Positions 5,534-13,071 of a stretch of 13,157 bases of DNA are shown one piece after another. Position 1 is the stretch's first letter. Each line of letters starts with the position of its first letter. Made by a program: the position numbers and the translations under genes. Below the pieces are notes generated by a model that did not search any database, was not told the origin of the DNA, and saw nothing but the letters and a program-made list of their open reading frames with translations. The DNA comes from Ruminococcus flavefaciens (GTDB lineage: Bacteria > Bacillota_A > Clostridia > Oscillospirales > Ruminococcaceae). The stretch spans positions 1 through 13,157 of the forward strand of contig SFFP01000033.1 in the NCBI GenBank assembly GCA_004556875.1, read 5' to 3'.

Positions 5534-8444
5534 TCATCTTCACCTCGTTTTCGGGATCGTATCCCATTTCCTCAAGACGGCGTTTTTCCTTTTCGATAGC
5601 TTCTCTGATATCCGCCTCACGTTTCTGACGTGCGATCTCCCTGTTTTCCTCGGCGGTCTCTCTGCCTATTTTCACCACTGTTTTCGCTTCGTAAAAGGCT
5701 ATGCAGGTAATAATCAGTATCACCAGCATGAGAAGAAGCTTTCTTGTATTTGCAAAGGAATTGGCCCAGATAAAAAATCTTGATTTATGGGTATATTTTC
5801 CTACTATGCGTTCGGGTCTTACGGTAACGCTGTCAGCTACAGGGTTTGCATCGCCCTTTGTTACAAAGCTTCCGTCGGGGTTTTTGCCGATAATTCTGTG
5901 AGTTACCAAAAGCCCCTTAATATCGCTCTGTTCGGAATAGAATGAAATGATATCGCCCTCTTGAAGGGTATCCGTATCGGTATTTTCAACGATGATGTAA
6001 TCCCCCACATGGATAGACGACTCCATACTTCCCGTAACTACCCTGAGAACGCTCTTTCCGAACACATTTACGGCTTTTCCGTGAGCCGCACATATCATCA
6101 CATATATGACAAATGCAAGGCATACAGCAGTAACTGCTCCTATGACTATATTTGCCGCCTTAGAAGCCTTCTGCACCTTTTCTTCTGCCCTGATATGATG
6201 AGCCTCGATGCTTGCTTCGCTCTCACGGATACTGTCTTCAAGCTCTTTCTTTTCGTGTTTGTAGGTCTCAACGGCACGTTTCGCCTTTTCGAAGATATTA
6301 ACATGGTACTCTCTGTAGAGTCGCTTCATTTCCATGTCGATAGCCTTCTGTTCTTCGGGAGTTCTCACAGGCGGAGTATAAGTCGGGCGCGGCTTGTTCT
6401 TCATCTCACGGGCTTTCTTCCGCTTGAACTTCACATCGCCGATAAAGCGGCGTATGCGGTATTTTGCGTCCTGACCGTACTTCCTGTAGTAGACCTCCAT
6501 TTTCTTGCGTTCTTCTTTTTCGTGCTCTTTCTGCAGTTTTTTCTGCTCCTTCTCTTTGAGGAGCTGTTTGTAGCGCGGATCATCGGTATCCTTAGGTATG
6601 ATACCGAATACCACAGCCAGTATATGTCTTACCAAGCGTAAGATAACATATATTGGATTCCACGAATATTCGCGGTATATCTCCCTGAAAGGTTTATTCT
6701 CAAAGTGCTGGCGTTCAGCCTTGAGGCGCTGGGCACGCTCTGCCTCGGCGCGTTCTTTTTCCAGCTTCTGCTGTTCAAGTTTCTTTCGTGCCGCCACAGC
6801 TCTCGGGTCTTCAAATTCGCTCTGCTCATCGTTTTCCATAAGCTCTTTAGCTTCGTTGACCTCTTCGTCTGTGACCTCATTGTAAGCCTGTTTTTCAAGC
6901 TCTTCATCATCAGGAGCATTATTGAGAGCGTCCTCATCAAGTCCCTCGGCTTCTCCAAGCTCAGCACGAGCCATTTCCTTGTTCTGTCTGATACGCTCAC
7001 GCTCTGCGGCGATACGCTCCTCTTCTTCCCGTCTGAGGCGTTCTTCCTCTTCACGCTTTCGCTGTTCTTCAAGACGGGCAAGTCTTTCTTCTTCAAGCCG
7101 CTGACGCTCTCGCTCTGCAGCCTCCTGCTCTGCACGTTTCTGTGCAAGCATTTCCTGTAATTTGCGTTCTTCCTCTTCTTTTTCGAGGCGGATACGCTCC
7201 AGCTCCGCGCGTCTTGCTTCCTCGATGCGCTGCTGTTCTCTGAGACGTTCTTCCTCTTCCTGACGGCGTTTTTCCTCTTCTGCCCTGAGCTTTGCCTGTT
7301 CCGCGATATAAGCGGTCTCGATGTTGATACACTCGGTTATCTGCTCGAACATGAGGTTAAGGTCGGTGGGAAGTTTTTTCTCAACGCGGAAATCCGCATC
7401 AGAAGCGATATATCCTGCAACTGCCTCAGATGAAACGCTGTAATCCGCCGCAAGCTCCTTGTCGAACTTCTTATGGAACTTTGGCGCTAAGGGCTTTGAA
7501 GTATGGGATTTAAGCTCTTTCAGCTTTTCCTCATTGTCGCTGTTCATGTACGAACGGAACAACAATAGATTGAGCACCACAAGCTTGTAAAAATCGTCCA
7601 CATACTCCTTCTGAGGAGCTATAGCCTTGTTCTGAATGTTTATCTCATAGCCCACCTTGTCATAGCTTTCGATATACTGCCAAAGGGTAAGGCAGGCTTT
7701 AAGGTCAACATTCTTCATGATAGCGTTGGTACGCATAACAGGCGGTCTGATGTAGTTGTTTCCGAGAGTCCTGCACAGCTCTGAGCCTTTATAGCCCTCA
7801 ACTGCGGATTTGAGCTTTTCAACTCTCTGCCACACCGTATAGCCGTTCTGGTCGTAAGAGTCAAGACTGTCAACAGTCTCTATCTTAACGTCAATTTTCA
7901 TTTTCGCACCCTTGCCGTCATCGATCATTGTATCATAACCCAGTGTGAAAACTTCCTCGTCCTTTGACACCTCTGCAAGCTTTTCATATCGCCGTGATAT
8001 AAAGATATAAAGCCTGTCGATAAGAGTGTTCACGAACCTGTTTTCGTATGTCACAAGGCTTTCCTCCTTGTGGACATTGAGTATTTTTGAAGGAGTTATC
8101 TTTCCTGTTTTTTTGTCGATGCTCTGAATGAGGTCGGTGTGCTGTGCAAGGTGCTTTACTGATTCTACAGTAGTTTTTCGTGAAAGAGCTATAGGTACTA
8201 TCTCCTCAACGTCCTCTATAGTACGCCGCGGATTTCTCAGGAAATTGTCAAGATGAACAAGTCCGTTCTCGATAGCCTCTACCCATGAAACGTCTATCGC
8301 CTTTTCCATGAGCTTTTTGTTAAAGGCGAAATTGTTACGGCTTGAAACGAGGAGAGAATCAAGTGTACCATATAACTCATCACTGCCGATTATCTCCATG
8401 AAATCTTCGAAATCACGGTACCAGTTGCTGTATAAGCCGTTCAC
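5496..8444 (-). CDS. DUF2357 (McrC-like)–coiled coil–signal peptidase fusion
   Basis: The 982-residue protein joins parts rarely seen together. Residues about 10-300 resemble DUF2357, the domain of McrC-type partners of McrB AAA+ proteins: SVKHLAQHTDLI (95-106) and TYENRFVNTLIDRL (132-145) are the clearest blocks. Residues 375-490 are a Glu/Arg coiled coil, 545-580 a second one, 597-616 a hydrophobic patch, and 620-760 a basic helical stretch. Residues 765-918 are a SipW/ER-type signal peptidase with spans at about 765-787 and 902-918, Ser806 in VTGSMES, His849 in VTHRIIG and TKGDAN at 862-867. A charged tail follows. I see no nuclease motif of the kind that normally follows DUF2357. GTG 8444 follows AGGTGAG and lies 23 bp after the AAA+ gene. 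Confidence 0.8.
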   Translation of the reverse strand: MNGLYSNWYRDFEDFMEIIGSDELYGTLDSLLVSSRNNFAFNKKLMEKAIDVSWVEAIENGLVHLDNFLRNPRRTIEDVEEIVPIALSRKTTVESVKHLAQHTDLIQSIDKKTGKITPSKILNVHKEESLVTYENRFVNTLIDRLYIFISRRYEKLAEVSKDEEVFTLGYDTMIDDGKGAKMKIDVKIETVDSLDSYDQNGYTVWQRVEKLKSAVEGYKGSELCRTLGNNYIRPPVMRTNAIMKNVDLKACLTLWQYIESYDKVGYEINIQNKAIAPQKEYVDDFYKLVVLNLLLFRSYMNSDNEEKLKELKSHTSKPLAPKFHKKFDKELAADYSVSSEAVAGYIASDADFRVEKKLPTDLNLMFEQITECINIETAYIAEQAKLRAEEEKRRQEEEERLREQQRIEEARRAELERIRLEKEEEERKLQEMLAQKRAEQEAAERERQRLEEERLARLEEQRKREEEERLRREEEERIAAERERIRQNKEMARAELGEAEGLDEDALNNAPDDEELEKQAYNEVTDEEVNEAKELMENDEQSEFEDPRAVAARKKLEQQKLEKERAEAERAQRLKAERQHFENKPFREIYREYSWNPIYVILRLVRHILAVVFGIIPKDTDDPRYKQLLKEKEQKKLQKEHEKEERKKMEVYYRKYGQDAKYRIRRFIGDVKFKRKKAREMKNKPRPTYTPPVRTPEEQKAIDMEMKRLYREYHVNIFEKAKRAVETYKHEKKELEDSIRESEASIEAHHIRAEEKVQKASKAANIVIGAVTAVCLAFVIYVMICAAHGKAVNVFGKSVLRVVTGSMESSIHVGDYIIVENTDTDTLQEGDIISFYSEQSDIKGLLVTHRIIGKNPDGSFVTKGDANPVADSVTVRPERIVGKYTHKSRFFIWANSFANTRKLLLMLVILIITCIAFYEAKTVVKIGRETAEENREIARQKREADIREAIEKEKRRLEEMGYDPENEVKMSESREDNEKEND

Positions 8445-8467
8445 TTGTTCTCACCTGCTCTTCCTTA

Positions 8468-10039
8468 TCAGAACAGCTTCTGTAGTCTTTCGAGATAAGC
8501 TATAGATTCGTTCATTTTATTTTTGCCAAAAGTCTTGGTCATATAAGCGCATAATTCGCGAAGCTCTTCTCTCAGCATTGCAAGGTTGAGAGACTCAAAC
8601 TTTCTGAATATCTTAGTTGCGAGGATATAGTCGATACCATCAAGCTCGTCGCCGCCGCAGGCTACATACACAGGAACAAAGAGGTTCATCTGCTTGAGGA
8701 TACGGTTACCGAAGGCAACTCTCAGCTTTTCGATCACCCAGAGGTCAAGCTGCTGTATCTTCTTGAGGTTTTCCTGAGATATAGGGTACTTGTCGAAAGC
8801 TTCCTTAAAGAGCTTGTCAAGGTGGTCAAAGCCTAAGTGCATAGGCGGAGTGTCGGGAGCGTCAAATGCAACGCCCTTTGAATCAAGGTTGATAGGCTGT
8901 GCACGGTCGTATACCTTATCGGAGATAGCGAATGTAGAGTCATCGTTATTCGCCGTACCGATGTACCATATATTCTGAGGGATAACTATCTTGCCCTTGT
9001 CAAGCTTTACAGGGTCGGTGCTCCACACATTGGGAACGATATCAAGCTCCCACTCGTCAGCGTTAGGCATTTCGAGGATAGAGAGCATTTCCGCGAAGTA
9101 ATACTCCACACGGGCGATGTTCATCTCATCGAGGAGGATAAGGTTTACATCGTTGTTATAGCCCGATGAATATATTCTCTTGAGAACTTCCGTTTCGTTG
9201 AAGTTCTTTGTGAATTCGTTGAAGTAACCGAAAAGCTCGGTCCTGTCACGCCATGAAGGCTGTACAGATGCGATAGTCGTATCCACCTGCAAAAACTTAC
9301 CGAATGAGTAAGGCAGAGAAGTTTTACCTGTACCTGAGATACCCTGAAGGATAATGAGCTTTGTTGAAGCCATACCTGCAATGAACAGCCATATTACCTT
9401 AGGCTCATAGTAAAGGTGCATTCTCGAGCAGGCAAAATTTCTGAACCTGTCGCATATGCCTGCAAGGTCGATATCGTTGTCATAATCAGGCGGAGTGTAA
9501 TCCTTATAGAAGGCATCGACTTCGATGAGCTTTGAAAATCTCTGCTCTGAGGTCTGTATAACGCCGCTCTCCACAACAGCAGGGGCAGTCTCGCCGCCCT
9601 CTTCTCCGACAGCTGTCATGCTTCCGTCAGCAAGTGACAGTGCACCCGAACCTGCAGGGAGTCCCATCTGAGCTACCTTCATAGCCATTATCTCATCCTT
9701 TTCCTTAGTCATTTTAAGCACCTTGCGCTGTAGGTCTGATATCTCTTCCAGCAGGTCCTCGTTGCTGACTATGGAGTGACGAAATCTGATATATTTTCTT
9801 ATTGCAAGAACTATCATTGCAAGTATCAGCAGATAGACAGCTGCAACCAGTATTATCGCAAGTATCGACAGCACCCAGCTTACTGCGCTGTAATGCTCTG
9901 AGTGAGACTTGAATATATCTATGTAGTTCTTTATATTGAATATCTGTTTTACGCCGTGCCAGAAGCCTCGTCCAATATCTCCGAAGCCTTTGAGCATTTC
10001 TGACATAAATTCAAAAAACCATTTTAGAAATTCATTCAT
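8468..10039 (-). CDS. Membrane-anchored McrB-like AAA+ ATPase
   Basis: A 523-residue ATPase of the McrB/AAA_5 group. Residues 53-80 form a membrane span followed by RKYIRFRH, so the ATPase should face the cytoplasm. A short helix (93-120) and a low-complexity linker (125-165) follow. The motor domain (about 190-480) has Walker A GISGTGKT (233-240), the family block VQPSWRDRTELFGYFN (259-274), Walker B LILLDEMN (300-307) running into IARVEYYFAEMLSILE, a sensor segment GTANNDDST (361-369) and KVYDRA (375-380). This fits the subfamily with GTVNxDETT...KVLDRA motifs. McrB itself uses GTP; the nucleotide here is not evident. AGGAG lies six bases before ATG 10039. The McrC-like partner domain is in the next gene, as in mcrBC loci, but an N-terminal membrane anchor is unusual. 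Confidence 0.88.
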   Translation of the reverse strand: MNEFLKWFFEFMSEMLKGFGDIGRGFWHGVKQIFNIKNYIDIFKSHSEHYSAVSWVLSILAIILVAAVYLLILAMIVLAIRKYIRFRHSIVSNEDLLEEISDLQRKVLKMTKEKDEIMAMKVAQMGLPAGSGALSLADGSMTAVGEEGGETAPAVVESGVIQTSEQRFSKLIEVDAFYKDYTPPDYDNDIDLAGICDRFRNFACSRMHLYYEPKVIWLFIAGMASTKLIILQGISGTGKTSLPYSFGKFLQVDTTIASVQPSWRDRTELFGYFNEFTKNFNETEVLKRIYSSGYNNDVNLILLDEMNIARVEYYFAEMLSILEMPNADEWELDIVPNVWSTDPVKLDKGKIVIPQNIWYIGTANNDDSTFAISDKVYDRAQPINLDSKGVAFDAPDTPPMHLGFDHLDKLFKEAFDKYPISQENLKKIQQLDLWVIEKLRVAFGNRILKQMNLFVPVYVACGGDELDGIDYILATKIFRKFESLNLAMLREELRELCAYMTKTFGKNKMNESIAYLERLQKLF

Positions 10040-10103
10040 AATAAACTCCTGAAGTTCTATGCTTCCGCGATCTCATATCTTCTTATTCAGCGGAGTCCCC
10101 TGT

Positions 10104-10943
10104 TTACTCTTCAGCCTTGTCAGCAGCCGCTTCTGCAGCTTCATCCGCTGTTTCTTTTATTTCTTCAGCCTTTTCTGCGACTTCTTCGGCTTTTTTCTCG
10201 GCTGTTTCCTTTACGTCCTCAGCCTTTTCCGCAAGCTTCTCGGCAGTATCCTCGGCTTTTTCCTTGACTGTTCCCTTTGCGTCCTCAGCCTTTTCCGCAA
10301 GCTTCTCGGCAGTATCCTCAGCCTTTTCACCCTTGCTTGCCAGATACTCTTCAATAGCTCTGCGCTTTATCTCTTCTTCGTCTATTTCGGGAGTTTCGGG
10401 GCGTTTAGCTTCGATGAGAGCGATAATGAACTTATAAAGCTCAAACAGGAAGAAAAGTGCCATCGGAATGATGATACAGATGAAAAATCCCTTCTTTGTG
10501 CGGAGGAAGTTCATTGCCTTTCCAACGCCTGTAAGCTTAGTCTCTGTCCATTTGCCTATGATATCGCTTCCATAAGCAGGAAGAGTATCATCAATTGAAT
10601 TGTTATCGCCTCGTGTAACAAAGCTTCTTGTAGTCTCTGCCTGATTGATACCAACTATTCTATGGGTGTTCTTGACTCTTCTGCCGTCAATGATCGTCCA
10701 GAAAGTAATTACATCTCCCTCTTTGAGAGTATTGATATCTTCAACGTCTTTACATATGATAAGGTCGCCCTTTTTGAATGTGGGCACCATTGAGTCCGAC
10801 TCTACTGTCAACGGGATATAACCGAAAAGGTTTGCAACTCCGTTATTTTTGTCTGATGAGAAAACTATTATCGTTATGAGAAGTGCTAATATAAGAACTA
10901 ACCATGCGAAAATATTTACTACTATTTTCAGCGCTTTTTTCAT
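10104..10943 (-). CDS. SipW-type signal peptidase I with repeat tail
   Basis: A 279-residue membrane protease of the ER/SipW class, which uses a Ser-His pair. Residues 7-29 are the first span. Nucleophile S51 lies in VESDSMVPTFKKGD, the catalytic His is H94 in KNTHRIVG, and FVTRGDNNSIDD (108-119) is the conserved aspartate block. A second span is at 152-177. The final 100 residues are cytoplasmic and consist of 22-residue amphipathic repeats (KAEDTAEKLAEKAED at 207-221 and again at 229-243, then decayed copies), resembling LEA-type helices; such a tail is not part of the family. AAAGGAG lies nine bases before ATG 10943. The gene follows a TasA-like gene by 23 bp, as SipW genes accompany their substrates, so that protein is its likely target. 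Confidence 0.88.
   Translation of the reverse strand: MKKALKIVVNIFAWLVLILALLITIIVFSSDKNNGVANLFGYIPLTVESDSMVPTFKKGDLIICKDVEDINTLKEGDVITFWTIIDGRRVKNTHRIVGINQAETTRSFVTRGDNNSIDDTLPAYGSDIIGKWTETKLTGVGKAMNFLRTKKGFFICIIIPMALFFLFELYKFIIALIEAKRPETPEIDEEEIKRRAIEEYLASKGEKAEDTAEKLAEKAEDAKGTVKEKAEDTAEKLAEKAEDVKETAEKKAEEVAEKAEEIKETADEAAEAAADKAEE
10214..10319. repeat. 40-bp direct repeat inside the signal peptidase tail
   Basis: Bases 10214-10253 and 10280-10319 are identical over 40 bases. They lie 66 bp apart, exactly the 22-codon period of the protein repeat. Identity at the nucleotide level points to a recent duplication or slippage event. Confidence 0.9.
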
Positions 10944-10966
10944 TTTAAAAAACTCCTTTGGATTGA

Positions 10967-11680
10967 TTATGTAGACTCTGTTATCTTGAAGTTCATACCG
11001 AGTTTAAGTGTTCCGCCGATAATATTATCAAGACAGTCGGGATCATTGCCCTCAAGCCATATTACTACAGTATATTTGTCCTTGCTGTTTGATTTAAAAC
11101 CTTCCGTCGAGGTATGCATTACTATTGACGATGACAGGAATTCACTGTCACAGTCGCTTTCTTTTCCGCCGCCGTTTGACTTCGTTTTGCCGTAAACAGT
11201 CTTTTCACCGTTTTTATACACAGCAACGCGAATAGCCTCATCGACATTTTTCGTCACATTCTCTATTGACATTTCCCCTGTATATGTGATAGTATCGTCG
11301 CCTGCATTGATAAGATAAAACGTATATGCTATGTAGTTAGGGCCATTATGGCTTCCGTTTATTTTATCTATATTAGGCGGAAGATCTTCACCGCTGATAT
11401 TGGTCATATCGTAAACGATATCCGCATTCAGCACAGCGATCGTCTTTTCATAGTCAGGAGTTTCTGAAAGTGTAAGTCCCTGATGCACCATATCATACTT
11501 GTTTACCTTTACGGTAAAGCTTCCTAACTTATCATAAAAATAAGATATAGCGTAGGCTACAGCAATGATAAGTATAAGTATGATCGCAAGCAGTGCAAGA
11601 ACCCTCATGACTATGACATGGCGTTTGACCTCTTTGGCAGTTCTTCTGAGTTCAAGGACATCAATCAATTTTTTATCCAC
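10967..11680 (-). CDS. TasA/camelysin-like membrane-anchored exported protein
   Basis: A 237-residue protein with a 21-residue basic cytoplasmic start, a span at 22-47 and an extracytoplasmic domain from about 50 to 237. The domain has the Clostridia TasA/camelysin-like pattern: YTFYLINAGDDTITY (119-133), VDEAIRVAVYKNG (146-158) and YTVVIWLEGNDPDC (203-216), followed by IIGGTLKLGMNF. In Bacillus, TasA forms biofilm fibres after SipW cleavage. AYA (42-44) at the end of the span is a possible signal-peptidase site. The similarity rests on short motifs, so the family is a moderate call. GTG 11680 has GGAGAG six bases upstream. The SipW-type gene directly downstream supports a protease-substrate pair. 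Confidence 0.7.
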   Translation of the reverse strand: MDKKLIDVLELRRTAKEVKRHVIVMRVLALLAIILILIIAVAYAISYFYDKLGSFTVKVNKYDMVHQGLTLSETPDYEKTIAVLNADIVYDMTNISGEDLPPNIDKINGSHNGPNYIAYTFYLINAGDDTITYTGEMSIENVTKNVDEAIRVAVYKNGEKTVYGKTKSNGGGKESDCDSEFLSSSIVMHTSTEGFKSNSKDKYTVVIWLEGNDPDCLDNIIGGTLKLGMNFKITEST

Positions 11681-11760
11681 AGCGAACTCTCCATTTCATG
11701 CAAATTAAAATTTATCTCATACAGCTGTAAGCTGATGAAAGATCAGTGTTTATTCTCCTT

Positions 11761-12519
11761 TCAAGTTTCCGCTCTCCTTCTGACATATCTTTCGGCCATA
11801 TATTTTCCCGAAAGACTTCCTGCACAGTAAGAGCATTCAAAAGAATACAGCGTTTCAGCCTGTCGGCTGTTAAAAACTCCGTCAGCAACAGGCTCTGAGC
11901 CTATCTCGTTGACGAATGAGATTATCGACTTTACCGCATTGTCAGACCTTTCATCCCTGCCTATGTAGTTTGATACTTCAGGACTAAGCATGACGTAATC
12001 CACTGAAAAATTTGAAAGACGCATCATCGGACAATAGCTTCCGCCAAAATCGGTAAGCATAAAATGAAATCCGAAATTGCGCATATTCAGTATGGACTCC
12101 GCAGCCTTTCCGTCAGTCTCTGCAAGGAGATTTTCAGAAAGCTCAAAGCATATCTTATTGGTCGATATCTCCTGTTTACGGAATATTTCCGCAACAGCCT
12201 TTGCCGACTGTTCATTTTTCAGAAATCTTACAGGCATATAAACGGATATCCAGCCAAAGTTCAGCTCGCGTTCTGTAAAAGTCCTGCAAGCCTCGATAGT
12301 CTGGAGCATTTCAAGCTGAAAAAGCTTGTCCGCCTGACTTGTCATCTCACAGACATCGCGGTACTTATCAGGTGAAAGAACTCCCAGCTTAGGCGAATTC
12401 AGCCGCGTCTGAGACTGGTAAAAAGCAGTATTTCCATTGGATATTTCTCTTATCGTCCGAAAATACAGTTCAACAGCCCTGAGACCGTCAACAGTGGTCT
12501 GTATTTCCTTATCTGCCAT
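11761..12519 (-). CDS. Degenerate EAL-domain protein, probably inactive
   Basis: A 252-residue cytoplasmic protein covering an EAL domain (c-di-GMP phosphodiesterase fold) from about 30 to 240. Landmarks are FELSENLL (125-132, for ELTE), LTDFGGSY (155-162, for DDFGTGYS), VDYVMLSP (173-180, for VDxVKLD) and ADGV (212-215, for AEGVE). The EAL signature itself is missing: YQSQTRLN (34-41) passes straight to SPKLGVLSP, as if the intervening strand were deleted. The first D of DDFG is T and the catalytic K is M. It is probably a c-di-GMP or protein-binding regulator rather than an enzyme. ATG 12519 is chosen for GAGGTG six bases upstream; a GTG at 12528 falls inside that site. It is the first gene of the operon. 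Confidence 0.82.
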   Translation of the reverse strand: MADKEIQTTVDGLRAVELYFRTIREISNGNTAFYQSQTRLNSPKLGVLSPDKYRDVCEMTSQADKLFQLEMLQTIEACRTFTERELNFGWISVYMPVRFLKNEQSAKAVAEIFRKQEISTNKICFELSENLLAETDGKAAESILNMRNFGFHFMLTDFGGSYCPMMRLSNFSVDYVMLSPEVSNYIGRDERSDNAVKSIISFVNEIGSEPVADGVFNSRQAETLYSFECSYCAGSLSGKYMAERYVRRRAET

Positions 12520-12567
12520 TTCTTCCACCTCTTTCTCTATATGATATATATTTTTTATATTTGTTTT

Positions 12568-12596
12568 ATTATACCAAAAAGAAAAGTGTTTTTAAA
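12568..12596 (-). promoter_or_regulatory. Candidate promoter of the seven-gene operon
   Basis: On the minus strand a perfect TATAAT (12573-12568) is preceded, after 17 bases, by TTTAAA (12596-12591), a weak -35 match. The surroundings are A/T-rich. The 45-base leader that follows is almost entirely A/T up to the ribosome site of the EAL-like gene. No other strong promoter is visible between here and the terminator at 4790-4823. Confidence 0.6.
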
Positions 12597-12619
12597 TACC
12601 TTTTAAAAATTTTTCAGAC

Positions 12620-12645
12620 AAAAAGGGCGAACACCCGGTTCGCCC
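12620..12645 (-). terminator. Rho-independent terminator of the WYL regulator gene
   Basis: On the minus strand GGGCGAAC (12645-12638) pairs with GTTCGCCC (12632-12625) around a 5-base loop and is followed by five Ts (12624-12620). It isolates the operon promoter downstream from readthrough. Confidence 0.9.
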
Positions 12646-12695
12646 CATTAATAAGCTAAGTCTTATGTCCGATAACTCTAAACTCAAACTCAAAA

Positions 12696-13067
12696 CTATT
12701 TTTTATCCTTATCCTTATAAAGCTTTGCAACCTTTTTGCTCTGCTTTTTCATCTGTGAAATTACCGACTTGGGGCCGAGAATTTTCACGTCGTCGCCAAG
12801 GGCGAATATCCAGCCGAGGAAATGCGGGCTTACGTTGACGCTGACAGTCACCTGAAAGCTGTTTTCGTCGCACTTTGAAATGATAATGTCCTTGCCAAAG
12901 CGGTCAACAACAACGCCGACCTTGTCGTTTGAAAACTGCATTGTCACCTGTTCTTCTTCGCCGCCGAACATCGAGAATGTTTTTTTCTGGTAATCACTGA
13001 GGTTAAAGCTCTTGAAATGCTCCTGTCCCTCGCGCTTTTCGGGCGACAGCTGGGATATCTGCCGCGT
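12696..13067 (-). CDS. WYL-domain transcriptional regulator, C-terminal part only
   Basis: The 123 residues are the end of a WYL-family regulator: EKREGQEHFKSFNLSDY, then KKTFSMFGGE, VVVDRFGKDIII, and HFLGWIFALGDDVKILGP, the usual order of the WYL C-terminal extension (WCX). A full member has about 300 residues with an N-terminal DeoR-like helix-turn-helix; that part and most of the WYL domain are absent. The open frame runs on to an ATG at 13145, but codons upstream of about 13067 read as a Pro/Val-rich stretch without family resemblance and lie antisense to a recognisable exonuclease fragment. I take the join as an artefact or breakpoint. The stop at 12696 and the terminator at 12620 are intact. 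Confidence 0.75.
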   Translation of the reverse strand, partial: TRQISQLSPEKREGQEHFKSFNLSDYQKKTFSMFGGEEEQVTMQFSNDKVGVVVDRFGKDIIISKCDENSFQVTVSVNVSPHFLGWIFALGDDVKILGPKSVISQMKKQSKKVAKLYKDKDKK

Positions 13068-13071
13068 GCTG

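Noticed and set aside
5496..10039. A McrBC restriction system
   Set aside because: The motor and DUF2357-like partner are present, but I see no PD-(D/E)XK nuclease motif and no DNA-binding N-terminal domain, and both proteins carry membrane segments.
10201..10330. CRISPR-like repeats
   Set aside because: There are only two 40-bp copies, in frame within a protein-coding repeat, with no cas genes nearby.
10117..10437. Ser/Ala/Phe-rich plus-strand open frame
   Set aside because: It is the complement of the Lys/Glu/Ala repeat tail of the signal peptidase; its open length is a by-product of that composition.
11700..11760. Small hairpins and an unused AAAGGAG between the EAL-like and TasA-like genes
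   Set aside because: The stems are only about 5 bp without a T-run, and no start codon follows the AAAGGAG at a workable distance, so I see no terminator or extra gene.
11761..12519. An active c-di-GMP phosphodiesterase
   Set aside because: The EAL motif is missing, and the DDFG aspartate and catalytic lysine are replaced.
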